Shown piece after piece: positions 22,107-39,100 of a stretch of 64,000 nucleotides of DNA. How positions within the stretch are numbered: the stretch's first letter is position 1; every line of letters begins with the position of its first letter. The notes beneath the pieces were generated by a model. It was not told the origin of the DNA. It saw nothing but the letters and a program-made list of their open reading frames with translations, and did no database searches. Origin of the DNA: Apostichopus japonicus. Taxonomy: Eukaryota > Echinodermata > Holothuroidea > Aspidochirotida > Stichopodidae. Made by a program: the position numbers and the translations under genes. Location: NCBI RefSeq assembly GCF_037975245.1, contig NC_092576.1:16066111-16130110 (forward strand), written 5' to 3'.

Positions 22107-22314
22107 CCTTAGGTCGACAGTTACATTGACTTACACACTAAATTTAATCTAACCCTAACCCTTTTTTCTAACCCTAACCCTGAACCGACCCTAACCAAAA
22201 CGTTTAAATGAACGTTTTAGAGGACGGGGAACATTATAAAGCTATTTGCGACAATAAAAAAGTGTCTTAAAATGGTAGTGAAAACATTTTTTACCATAAA
22301 CTGTCGACCTAAGG
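22107..22314. mobile_element. Tc1/mariner-like MITE
   Basis: A perfect 16-bp terminal inverted repeat, CCTTAGGTCGACAGTT (22107-22122, complement 22299-22314), is bounded by TA on both sides, as expected for Tc1/mariner insertion. It is 208 bp and non-coding. The interior has several CTAACCC motifs resembling the animal telomere repeat (22150-22195). (TA)n tracts flank it on both sides. Confidence 0.75.
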
Positions 22315-22325
22315 TACATACTATG

Positions 22326-26820
<4,495 letters not shown>

Positions 26821-27720
26821 AGCAATTAATAACCATGGTACAAACAATTAAGGTATACCATATGCATCTGCTAGTAAGTGTGATAGCTCCAAGGCAACTG
26901 TAGATAATCTGTTTTAAAAGAACTCAACTTTCTGAAACATTTCCTTTTATAATGTAAGTATAATTGAACGAACCAACAATGTAGCTTTCTGATGTACTTT
27001 GTATTTGATAACAAAGAAGTTACACCGCACACTGAATCAAGTAGAATATTTGACCAAGACCTGTTATATGTACTATACATTTCAATTATAAATACGTGAA
27101 ACATGTTAGAAAATGAGTTATGATTACTTAAGAATGAAAGTTTTATTAGGAATAACCTTGTTTACTTTACAGCCTTTCAACGTAGATTATTATTTTATGA
27201 ACAACTGTTATATTTGGTCACATTCTTTGAGATCAATCATAACGTACATTGAGAAGTGAAAAGTATCTCATATATGATTTTCTACCAATACTATTATATT
27301 TCCATTTTATTGAACATGAAATATTGTATGCATTGCTTGAAGATATTCCTTTGTAAATATCATTAATATTTGTTCGGTAGTATTATAGCACTAACTAGAT
27401 TATAGTATTATAGTGTTATAGCACTAACTAAAAGAATGCGATCTAATAAGGTTAATTGATAGTTTTACAACTATTAAATATATTGCTCCATTAGTTTACT
27501 AAAGGGACATATCATATGGAAAGCAGAATAACCAAACTGAAAGCCTGCCAAATCAAAGAAGACATGATGCACTGTTGTTGTCTCTACCGACTCATGTGTC
27601 AATAACTCATTACGTCTGTCTCACCGTATAAATACCCCTCCCACTCCCTCTTTTTTCTTTGGGTAACTGCAGGCTATCAAGACCTACCGTACTGAATCAA
27701 TAAAAGTAACACCTGTTAAA
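26821..27720. other. 3' flank of the channel gene
   Basis: AT-rich, probably including the 3' untranslated region. A 25-30 bp segment around TATTATAGCACTAACTA is duplicated at 27380-27430. AATAAA at 27699-27704 is a possible poly(A) signal but lies at the edge of a decayed LINE. Confidence 0.4.
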
Positions 27721-29580
27721 ATGTTTTGTTTATGTTATCGCAAGTCACCTCTTGTGGTTAAAGAGAGCCGATTATTCCACTTATTATGTACTGATCTACA
27801 ATATGCAAATGCACGCAGTTCCAAGAAATGTCAGTTTCAAGTGGTAGTCCAAAATCTCAATCAGCACACCCCTGATATCATTTCTCTGAATGAGACAAAA
27901 CGAGATAATAACACCCATGTAAATACCTTAGACTATCATATTTTCCGAAAAACTTCTTGATGTCATTGTTTGCTCTGATCACATGTCTCCATAATCCACT
28001 GTATTCATAATATTAAGGACGATATTATTTGTAATCACTACCGTATTATCTTCGAAGCCAACTTAAATATAACCCTAAACCAGGCTATTTTGATCTATCG
28101 AATGCAAACGGGTGGGGGTGGACATCACTCTTGGAAACATAACCCCTCCCAAGGAGAAACCCTTAGATTACTTTGACAGGTAAACCGATTAAATTTACCA
28201 AACAATTTGTTCAAACCTGCCACAAACACTCTTCATTTAAGATTCTTAAACTTAAGCTGTGGAAATTAACCAAATGAATTTTTAATCTTATCAAGCAAGA
28301 AGAACGCTCAGCAGATTTTTATATGCTTAGTCATGACTCACATACTAAAACACACATCAATTAGACTAAAATGAAATTAATAGGCTTATCGCCGCTACAA
28401 GAAATACACAAGTTGAAAATAAATGTAACCATATCACAAATGATGAAACCCCAGGACCTACTGGAATAAAATCAAGCGAATCACCAATCATTATGCTAGC
28501 CCAAACTTTCGGAACAAAACAAAATTCGACAAGGTCCATATTAATATCAAAAGACCAAGATTCAACTTCTAGAAATCCATTTCAATAATTCTACTTTGAC
28601 AATAAGTATAAACATGAGATCGATCGCAGAATCATCTCAAACCGCAAATTCATCCCAACCCCTTCTAATATTCTCAAATTTGACTGCCCCAAAATAGCCC
28701 CATAATCCCACAGGACTGGAAAACCCTCTTCTTGCTGTGACAGGATACCCTACCTGTTGGTCAAAAATATTCAAAAGAACTATATCGGCAATAATATAAT
28801 TCCCCTGTTTCACAAACCTCTTCGCTTCGTTCTCTGTTCGTTTCCCACCCGTTGAAAGTCATTTTTATATCCAAACCAAATAAAGATCTTACAAACGGCC
28901 AAATCAATCGTCTCCCATCACTTGATAAGATCTTTGAAATAATAATTGATTATCGTGTATATAATTATCTTGAAATAAACAACATACTTGAACCATCACC
29001 GTCCGTAGACACAGAACCACTTTAATCGCTTGTCTGCACAAATCCAAATTGGTTTAGCTAAAAACTCTTCACTTCTGCCCTGTTCGAAGTTGCGGAATAA
29101 AAACATTTAATAAGGCTTGGCTCAATGGAATTCGTTATAAACTGTTAAACTTGAATTTATCGCAAACATAACTCGGTTTCTTTTCTCTTTCTCTAGTAAC
29201 CGTAAACTTAGGATCTTTTATCAAAATTATACCTGTAATCCCATCCACCTTCATGTCGGAACCATACAAGGTGCAGCTCGAAGCTTTCTACTCTATTCAA
29301 TACTTGTCAATGACCTTCACATTCCCCTTATAACTCAATTTCAGCCTATATGCAGACGACATCACCCATCTAAAACACTGGCTACACCCCTAAACTTACA
29401 GTAAAACATATCCATAAAGTCATTATCCACTTGAAGAATTGGTGCAACAGTTGGCAAATCAAACCTGTTACGTTTAAGTAGTAGCACGCAGTTACCCAAT
29501 TGCACGCCTAAAAAACAATTTGTACTGCTGTATCCCAATTTAATTTTACCCATCATAACACTGATAAAGCAAATTTCGTC
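27721..29580 (+). pseudogene. Decayed non-LTR retrotransposon (LINE)
   Basis: Near the 5' end a frame at 27721-27960 carries an apurinic-endonuclease-like segment, HTPDIISLNETKRDNN. Reverse transcriptase motifs follow in shifting frames: KAWLNGIRYKLLNLNL near 29105-29150, a VNDLHIPL-like segment near 29310, the catalytic YADD at 29349-29360, and WCNSWQIKP starting at 29440. Many stops and frameshifts interrupt it. The order endonuclease then RT fits a CR1/Jockey-type LINE on the plus strand. Clade and exact ends are uncertain. Confidence 0.75.
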
Positions 29581-30317
29581 GGGTCAAGTTTATCCATAAA
29601 CTTTCCTTCAAACCTCACTGCGACAACAACGCAGCCACATGTTGGCAAGTTTTAATTCACCGTCGCTCGCTTGCTTTAAAATCTGCAAACTCTACCAATC
29701 TATTTACTTTTCTAAAAAATACCTTAATAGCAAACTCTAAAATAAACACTAAACTAAAATCCCCCATATTAAAACCTCCTTCTGAGCTATACTATTACCA
29801 ACTTTCACTACTGTCCTAACAAACCTCAGTTCTCCTCATTTACTTCTTGGCACTATCGCTAGCAGTTGCCCCCACCACCACCCCCCCCCACCCTCATCTA
29901 GTCTGTTCTTTTTTTCAGTAAGTGGTATGGCTGTTAAATCAAGTTTAAGTAAACATTGAAGGAACTCAACAGGAATTCCCATCTTAAATATCTGTTTCAA
30001 CCACCTAATTCTTTTAATTCATAGCAGAATGTTTCCCCTCTACCTATCGGCCAAATCCTCCGGAATGATCCCATCGCGTGATCGGACAGGGTATAAATAT
30101 TTCTGCACGAACATTTCTCTCCTCCCATTAAGTTTCGATTTGAAGTTATAAGTTCGTGACTATACAGCACAGCTCATTTGCTGTTTCATAACGCGTTATT
30201 TGTTAGTCCAGTGAATCATGATTGGTTACACATACTGTAATGATAATCGGACTTCATGTGAAAGGAAAACGACGAGCCTTCAGGTCTAACAACGTAAAGT
30301 CTGAAACAGAAACCATG
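29581..30317. other. Non-coding gap
   Basis: Sequence between the LINE remnant and the giant inverted repeat. It may include the LINE's 3' part. A C-rich run sits at about 29870-29893. No gene found. Confidence 0.4.
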
Positions 30318-32830
30318 GGAAATAGTGTTGAAAGTCCGTATTAGGTGTAGACCGTCGGTACTAGTAGTGATCGCTAAGACAATCCTCCATGAAAGCACCC
30401 GCAGTCTCGCATGTAGCAAAATGTTCGTGGTGTGTGTAATTGCAGTAAATTATATACATGACAAATTTACTTTCTACAAAAGTATGTGTAGAGTAAGATT
30501 AGTTTGGTTGAAACCACGTTTGCCGTATATTGGTAAAGCCTAGTAAGGAAGTAAAAGAAATAACAGGAGATCAATCAATCCAGGTAGATGCTAATCTCAT
30601 CAAAAGATTGATCTTATGACTATTGTCATGTCATCACTCCGTGGGAACATTTTATAGCCACCAAAACGATTGGGGTTTTCTTAACCATTGGAAATTCATT
30701 CATTTATTGAACATTCAACAGTTTTCCTACCTGAAAACCTATTGTAACTCTAACCCTCTCTTTGATCGCAGGAGCCTTCCACGATTGATTTGAAGTTGTT
30801 TAAGGAACTAATAAAGTTAAACACAACGCGAAATAAATGAATGGGGATAATCCTGACTTGTTAATTCTGTGTACACTGTCAGATTCTAAACCGTCAGGGT
30901 GCACTCTTTTAAAATGGTAGAACGTGTGCCATACGCTCTCATTGACAGTGATAGAAAGCTACACTACGTATTCCACCGGATGTGTCACTGTGGCTTAGTG
31001 GTACGGACTTAGACATGTCAAATGAACGTCCGATTTCGATTCCTGCCTTCGCCTGATGAGTCCGTGAGGTACGAAACCGGTCCTATAATTGAATTACTGA
31101 GACTGATTCTTATAACAGTTTGCCTTAATAGTGAGGGTATATCTCGACGAAAAAAAATCTTCATGAACAAAACGAGGCATGTTCCTGCGCATAAACCTTT
31201 GATTTAAACAAGAACATTTCTTTTGGATATTTGGTAGCAGGGTGATGTCGATAATTGGGTGACTGCAAACCGAGAATCAACACAACTTTGCCATTTGACT
31301 AAGGTCATTTGTATCTGTTCTTTACAGAAACACAGTCCAGTGAGTAGGTTATTGTGCCTCCACATTTGACCAGGATTATATGAAAAATCTCTTCCCTGTC
31401 GATGGGAATCGTGATACGTCTATTAACGTAACACCGTAATGATAACATGGTTACAGTACTAGTCTTGATGTGGACCGGGGGTCAAGTTGGATCAAGTTGT
31501 TTAGTTTTCATGTTTTCATGCTGCCTTTTCATAAAGAGCATCAAAACAATTTCGTCGGAGGGTATAGTGGGGACGGTGATTGGGGTCAAATCCCAGACGG
31601 CTCTATTTAATAACATTTTGTTTTAAATTTCTCAGATAAGGAGTAGTTTTAATTATATAATGCTGAATTTCTAACCAAAAGAGCTCATTTTAAGTAACAA
31701 ACGGTAAGGTTTTACGCTCCCGTTTTTAACAGGAGCACCTTTGAGGTTTTTTCACAAACCTGGGGGCAGGTGTCTCTCAGGTATATATGTCTTTATATGG
31801 CTCTGCTTCCCTCCGTTTAGATAGAACCTGAATTTAGCAATAGTGACTAATTTGACAAAAAAATTCTTGTATATTATGTTGTTTTCCACCATAAGTAGTT
31901 CAAAACTCTCAGAGAAAGCCCGATGTTACAATTGCAATCCAGTAAGACTAGTACTTATAACGTTAATATGTAGCAAGAGCAAGCAGTAACTTATATATAG
32001 TTTTAGTATTAAGTTTTAGTTTTAAGTCTTCACCAGCTTACGTTTCAATTTGTTTGAATAAACTGCAACTTGTGTTGAATTGGTCAAATTCTGGTGTTAT
32101 ACGACAGTTGGTCTCTATAGGAGAGGTAATGTTCCTATAACATACTCAATTATATCAATTTACAATAACAGCACCGGGAACGATGAAGTTGACAAACCCT
32201 TTCAAGATTTCCAATTAATAGCAAAATAAAATGTTGTTGATAACTTATCTTAATTAAACCGTAATCCCGATGTGCTTCAAACTTGGTGGGTGTTTTGAGG
32301 TCCGACGGAAGGGTAGAGGTAGATGGGAAGGGGGCCTACAGCCTAAGGCACGAGAAATATAGGGAATACAATAAATAGTATATTTTCTTCCTCATAATAT
32401 ACGGTACTTTACGAAAAATGAGGAGGGCATAAAATGGGTTGTAATGGTGAAATTGTCTCTGGGACTCGACCTGGCTCTCGACTCATATGTGTGCATGTCT
32501 AGGAATTGAGTGCAGAGCCTCATTGAATTATGTCATCATCTGCCAGAGGTCAAATATCAATGACCATGCATGAAGTGCAAAGTTTTAAAATGGTGTTTTG
32601 CCAAATCCACCTAAAACGGTTACTCACCCTCGATACGTGTATGACGCAGTGATGACAACATAGCAGTCATGTGACTAAAATTTAGGACGCGCTATTACAA
32701 CTCCATGGATTGCCTACGTGTTAATTATTTCAGACTGTTTATGCTTAATGCAATCGGTCATGCTACACGAGTTGGAGGGTGGTGGGGGAGAGGGAGATGG
32801 TAGGTGGGGAGAGTGGAGGAAGGGGGAGCG

Positions 32831-32912
<82 letters not shown>

Positions 32913-34650
32913 CGTATAAACAAATTCAACATAGAATATACCATTGTATTTTACTGATTTACAATGGGATAACTTTTAATTATTCTACAATAATAACACT
33001 TACACATTATAATAGTGCAGTTTATACAATGTAAGGTGCGCATCAGCACAAGGATATGTCTAAAAGCTTAAGTAACCGGTATAAAAAGAAGCATTGAGAA
33101 GGGATGATCTTACATATTTATATCTGGAAATATTTGATTGAAACAGATCAACCCACACCCCCAAAGTATTATCTGGTTACATCCATAAACGAGGCTTTCT
33201 GAAGCGTTCTTCATATTTGAGAATACATGGGGATCTCCTCGCATACACTGTAGCAAGTCTCATAATAGTGCTCTCCAAGCTTGGGGAGTATCCTAACTAA
33301 CTAGTCAATCAAGTTTGTAGTGTGAACGCTCTGGGATGACGTGACTCGAGATTTCTTTTGCTTGCCTTATTGTCACCGCTGCAGATAAACAGAGCGGTGA
33401 TTGAAGGAGGGTGCATGTAAATAATAGAAATATGTACTTGAGTTGTAAATAATTATCGTTTTCCACGCGCATGCGTAATAATTGTTCGTGCATGTTAAAA
33501 ACCACTCTTTCTCATACGCGGACACGTCCAAGGTCATTTTTACTAACTTCCTGAGGGAAATCAATATGTAGAAGAATGTGAAGAACGTATTATCGATTAT
33601 GTTTTAGCTTAATACATTTATTTATATCCATCCATCTTGTTATTCTAGTAGGATATCAGTCAATATGCAACAGTACAACTATAGCAATATCCCTACGTAG
33701 GCCTTAGCTCATAACAATATTTGCATTAATTATCCACAATTCTTTTCATGGAACGGTTTGTTGTGAATTACCCCATATCTGCGCATCACATGGCTGATAC
33801 TCCTTATTCTAAGATACTTCATTACCATATACCACTCCACTGAGCAAAGCTAGCACCAGCGACGTAGGTAGGATTTCCACTTCAGAGACACGAGCAGAAG
33901 AAAATCACACTGTATAACATTGTTATAGTGCCTCGCAACTACGAACATAGGGCTGTGGGAACTTTACACTAAAAGTACTTTTTAAACACTGAATGAAAAG
34001 TTGTTTTTCGGCTTTAGTAAATATTATAAGCCCAATAACATGTAGAATAGCTATAGTAATAAACTTGTATAGGATACGCCTGCTGTTACCCAAAAATAAA
34101 ATAAAACAAAGAGTCAGCAATAAAAACATATACAGTTTTGCGGAAGATCCTGTTAACTCGTCATCACGTGAATCGTTTCACGGTTCCTCGAATATTTGTG
34201 GTAGATTTCTTGGTAATGACACAACCAATACTAAGGCGATAATATTGAACTGTGTATGTTTATGTGCATCCATGGATGGTGCCATTGGAGCTATGTATGT
34301 CTGAGTACACGGGATTCGGGTTGGGGGAGGGTGGGAGTTTGGGTGAGGGCAGGTATAACCTAGTAATGCAATATTTAACTTCATACTTAAACGACATTGA
34401 AATTTAATCTTATGAAGTACAAGAATAGTCTGATACTTTCGTGGAGCACAACAGCGGTCACATTATAAAATACATTTGAATAATTAGCATATATGGAGCA
34501 TAGCAGAAATTTTGTTTTTTAAAGCTGAGTATTTGAAAACAATATTGACAAACTAGTACTCAAATGATTCCTTTCCGATTAGACTTTGACTTTTTTAAAC
34601 TAAAATTATGTGGATATATCGACAATTTGTGATTATTTGGATATATCAAT
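30318..34650 (+). repeat. Left arm of a giant imperfect inverted repeat
   Basis: Sequence blocks along this arm reappear inverted and in mirror order at 42865-49271. By-eye anchors: 30318/49271 (GGAAATAGTGTTGAAAGT), 30570/49040, 30775/48830, 31040/48600, 31170/46330, 31550/45790, 32175/45120, 33330/44270, 34170/43410, 34540/43090. Small indels and substitutions are common, so the duplication is not recent. No intact gene was recognised in the arm. It contains a (TA)n tract not shared with the other arm. Confidence 0.9.
32833..32909. repeat. (TA)n microsatellite
   Basis: 77 bp of TA directly after a G-rich purine stretch (32779-32830). It is present only in the left arm of the giant inverted repeat. 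Confidence 0.97.
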
Positions 34651-34850
34651 TACTTGAGACAACAGCAATGAGAAATCCAATAGAAAGGAGTAACTTAGTA
34701 TAAGTATATTTCATCGATTTCAAGATGTGATTTATTACTTCATCTCAATTAAAATAGAAAAAATAGTTTTCGCGCAGATGAGAGTGAGTACAGTATAATG
34801 ATATAAATGTTTACAATTTTGGACAAAACAAATATTCAGACATTATTCAA

Positions 34851-35525
34851 CAGTTGATGCTACAGTTTTTAAGGTGGCACAAACACTGGACTGTTGATAC
34901 TACAATTAGTCAGGTGGTACAACATGGGACAGTTGATAACACAGTTAGTCAGGTTGCTCAAACATTGGACAGTTGATACTACAGTTTTTAAGGTGGCACA
35001 AACATTGCACAGTTGATAATACAGTTAGTCAGGTGGCACAAAATGGCAGTTGACACAACAGTTAGTCAGGTTGCTCAAACATTGGACAGTTGTTACTACA
35101 GTTTGTAAGGTGTCACAAACATTGCACAGTTGATACTACAGTTAGTCAGGTGACACAAAATGGCAGTTGACACTACAGTTATTCAGGTTGCTCAAACATT
35201 AAATAGTTGATACTGCAGTTTGTAAGGTGGCACAAACATTGCACAGTTGATACTACAGTTAGCCAGGTGGCACAAAATGGCAGTTGACACTACAGTTAGT
35301 CAGGTTGCTTAAACATTGGACAGTTGATACTACAGTTAGTCAGGTGGCACAAAGTGGCAGTTGACACTACAGTTAGTCAGGTGGCACAACATGTAACAGT
35401 TCATACTAAAGTTTGTCAGGTGGCACAAACATAGGATAGTTGATACTACACTGAGTCAGGTGGCACAAATATGGGACAGTCGACAATAAAGTGAGTCTGG
35501 TGGCAAAAACGTTTAATTGTTGGTG
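34851..35525 (+). repeat. 40-bp minisatellite with three-unit higher order
   Basis: About 17 units of 37-40 bp with core CAGTTGATACTACAGTTAGT then CAGGTGGCACAAA. Three unit types cycle in order: one with GTTTNTAAGGTGGC, one ending AAAATGG, and one with CAGGTTGCTCAAAC, giving a higher-order period near 117 bp. The last units are more diverged. Confidence 0.92.
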
Positions 35526-35704
35526 ATTCAATAAACCTGATGATGACTCTTTGGTCAGGTTATTACATCGTCTACATAAGACCAGTAGTTAATTACAATG
35601 TAATGAGATATAAGACAGGTAAAGGTATCACAAATTGACATTAACGTTTCTTAGTAGACTGACGCTAAGTAATGAAATCAAGAATCAGTTGATAATTTCA
35701 CTGT

Positions 35705-36068
35705 GACGACACTCTCAGTCAGGTGATATATACATATAACAGATGACGAAAAGACGACCCAACAATCTCAGTCAGGTGATATCTACATATAACATATGAC
35801 GAAAAGACGACCCGACACTCTCAGTCAGGTTACATCAACATATAGCCGATGAAACGAAAAGACGACCCAACACTCTCAGTCAGGTGATATCTACATATAA
35901 CAGATAACGCAAAAACGACCCGACTCTTCCAGTCAGGTAATATCAAAATACAACAGATGACGAAAAGACGACCCAACACTCTCAGTCAGGTAATATCAAA
36001 ATATAACAAATGACGTAAAGACGACCAGATACTCTCAGTCAGGTGATATCTACATATAACATATTACG
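35705..36068 (+). repeat. 54-bp minisatellite beside the ML gene stop codon
   Basis: About seven units of 53-55 bp with CACTCTCAGTCAGGTGATAT and GACGAAAAGACGACCC. Adjacent units tend to alternate between endings CCCAA and CCCGA. The array stops about five bases from the ML-domain stop codon (36074), so it probably lies in that gene's 3' untranslated region. It shares AGTCAGGTG with the array at 34851-35525. Confidence 0.9.
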
Positions 36069-36073
36069 TATAA

Positions 36074-36160
36074 TCAGTTCAGGGTACAGTTGTTCAGGAC
36101 AAACGTAAGAAGTTCTTTTCCGTCTTGATCGAAAATCTCAGCTATGGCAGAATATACACC
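36074..36160 (-). CDS. ML gene terminal exon
   Basis: Acceptor TTTGTTTGCGTACAG| then 28 codons and TGA (36074-36076). GVYSAIAEIFDQDGKELLTF is the typical last-strand pattern of ML domains (Gly-x-Tyr ... Asp-x-x-Gly-Lys-Glu). The usual Cys after the Glu-Leu appears shifted to NNCTLN. Starts in phase 0. Confidence 0.8.
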   Translation of the reverse strand, partial: GVYSAIAEIFDQDGKELLTFVLNNCTLN

Positions 36161-39100
36161 CTGTACGCAAACAAAGAAAACCACAAAGACAATTATGCAA
36201 TATTCATGTAGTTTGGTTATCAACACAATGTCTTCTCTTTAAACTAAGAACTATCCCACTCAGGTGTATCTCAAATTGGTTACAACACGAATACTGGTTT
36301 ATACTACCAGCTACCAAAAAAAAGCAGGCTAAGCAATGAACGTCTTACACCGCTAAACAACTGCATGAGTAATATTGTCTGTCAGTCTTGGTGGGTTCGG
36401 GTGCGCTTTGGGTGGAGGGGCCGGGGTTGGCGGTGAGTAGGGGTGGATAATCTCCATGGATTACTTATATTACAGTGGTTAAGCCTTTGTAGAAGTATGC
36501 GTGGATGTTCCCCAGATTACATTCACTTTTCATGTGACAGAAAAGTTGGTAACATTGTATCGGTGCATCCCTCATAGGAAATGAATCAACCAACTATCAT
36601 ACTTGGCCAAAATGTCGAGAAGTAAAATATTCTATACACGACTGTAGCCAAATTATGTACAAGTAAGATACAGCAACGGTCCAATATTAACGTGCCAACA
36701 AAACGATTTTATTTTTTTTATAAGATCGGATGCATAATTTAAGGAGTACGTGTTGCAACGTAGCGTTTGTTACCTTTGCAAGCATACTAATGCTGTATAG
36801 CTTTTCGAGGTGGCGTATTTCTGAAGACAAAACGAAGAGGTTACATTTTAGTACAAAGCAATACAGTGATTTAGTATGGGTAGATAAGTGGTATAAGTGA
36901 CAAAACATATTTAGATATGCAACGAGCAAAGTAGGTATGTATAACATTCATTTTCAGTCGTCGTTTCCAGGAAAGTCTCCAGATGGGCTACACAAGATCA
37001 CCTCGGAGAGTCAATCGTGACCTTACAGAGGTACTCACTCCTCGGAGATACGCGTGTTAACGTATGATATTCTGAGACTACTTGGAATCTTCCACAAACG
37101 ACCAGGAATATATTTACTATTTAGTAAGAATATAAGCTTTAATCAAATCTACAATTTATTAGTATTCTCGCACTGCATCCCCACGTTCCCATCAATACTC
37201 CCACTTTTGCAAATGAGTTATGGTAAAACAGATCATTTAGAGACAGTATTCAACATTTTTAGGGAACCTGTACAGGTCGTCTTACACCAACACCGCCCCA
37301 GTCGCAATTGCATGGAAATACAAACCTTTAGAGAAACGAATTATAAAGCATACATACAGTATTACAAAAAAAAGAAGAAAAACAGCGGGATGTTTTTAAG
37401 CCTGTGTTAAAGGTAAAGCCAAGTCTGTGGTTTTGTTCTACTGATGAATGGGTTATCTCGAGTCATACATGCACAAGTTCTTTGCCTTTATATTTGGTCA
37501 ATTTCTTAATCGGCTAATAGGCTGTTCACTTGCTCTTGCACAATGCAGTCAATAAAATACCAGCTTACTTTAGTTCTTAAGTTCTCACATGTTGTGTATT
37601 GTTACCCATGTTTATAAGTAATGCAAGTTCCATATACCAGCATATTACATGTACCCGCATATATACCAGCATATATATTCCATACACCAGCATATTACAT
37701 GTACCCACATCAACACCATACATATACAACAACATATACATTACATCCAACAGCATATTACAGTGACAAACTTGGACAATAGTAGATAAACTTTCTAACC
37801 TTTTGTTTTCATTCTTACCTCCCTTCCTAGCGGGACAAAGCTTGTTTGTTGTTCCCAAACCACAAATCGTTGCCTCTTTCCTAAATACTACACCACTCCC
37901 CTCCAATGTCATATTCGCTGTGTACGTTAAAGCGAGTGTGTCCGCCTCTGCAAAGAAAAAAATCACCAGGTTGGTATTAACTCTAGGAGAACAAGCATGT
38001 TTGTCCCTAGAAATGTGCCATATGAGGATGAGCACTCATTTACCACATGAAAACAAAGGTGTACTGCATATATACTAATATCGCCAGTTTACTGTAATCT
38101 ATGTCTAAACGAACAGAACCATTTTTATTGTTACAGTCGAATATTAACTTTAGAAAAAGAACTATTAAATTTACACTAACAATTAGACTAATTTACTTTT
38201 TTATTATGCTCAATATGTAAACAAAAGTCAACACTATGTAGTTAATACAATCCTTATCCTCACAGACAAACCAATTATTACAGAAATGATGTGACTACTA
38301 GTCGCTTTTTTTGCATATTTGAACAATCATATACTTACTAAAAACGCAATCAACAGAAATTGTGTTGGTACCACCCTGAGTAGGTGGATTTGGTGAGATG
38401 GTTATGTTAATTGCATCAGCCCATGGCCCTGTCAAGGGAATAATCAAAGAGTCAAATATTAAAACACAATTACTAAGAAATCGAACCAAATTACATAATT
38501 ATTTTACAAACAATGAAAATGTGAAAAAGGATCAGTCAATGAATGTTGCTCTGTTAATACGTTTTCATTCTTATAGACTTCCGTATTCTTGATCATGTGA
38601 TCATGTGATTACGTCCTCGGCTGAAACCAAAGACGCACAGATATAAAGTCTATGGGATAATATGTACATGTAATATGCAGTAAACATGTGTTAAAGGAGA
38701 CGGATATTAGTTACTGTACGAGCCATGAGTATCGGATGACTGAACCTACTGAGCCCATAGGCATAGGAGCCCAATTTGATTTTGGGTGGGGGTGGGGGCT
38801 GTAACGACTTGCCCGATATATACCCAATGTTTTTTTCTTGCGCCCGCGCGCGTGCAACATGTTAATGTGCATATCATATAGGCATGCATCGGTTATTACA
38901 TCGCATGTCAATTACATACAATCATATGCCGTGTTATTACCCTTCTGCATTGGTTAAAACTGTTGTGGAAGTCATTACAATAATAATGATGGCAATAATA
39001 TATATGTTTAACCATTGAAAAACACATTGCAATTTACTTTTCTTTCAGTAGGTGCCCTAAAAATACTCAGCATATTGCCCGAATTATTTGAGAAAAAAAA

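Noticed and set aside
22147-22195. True interstitial telomere array
   Set aside because: Only a few degenerate CTAACCC units, lying inside a small Tc1/mariner-like element.
33993-34304. Possible receptor fragment in the left inverted-repeat arm
   Set aside because: The other arm has stops in the matching frame and no motif is retained.
37577-38035. 152-codon minus-strand frame as a complete protein
   Set aside because: It contains the true ML exon 37819-37947 plus intron and short tandem repeat read-through.
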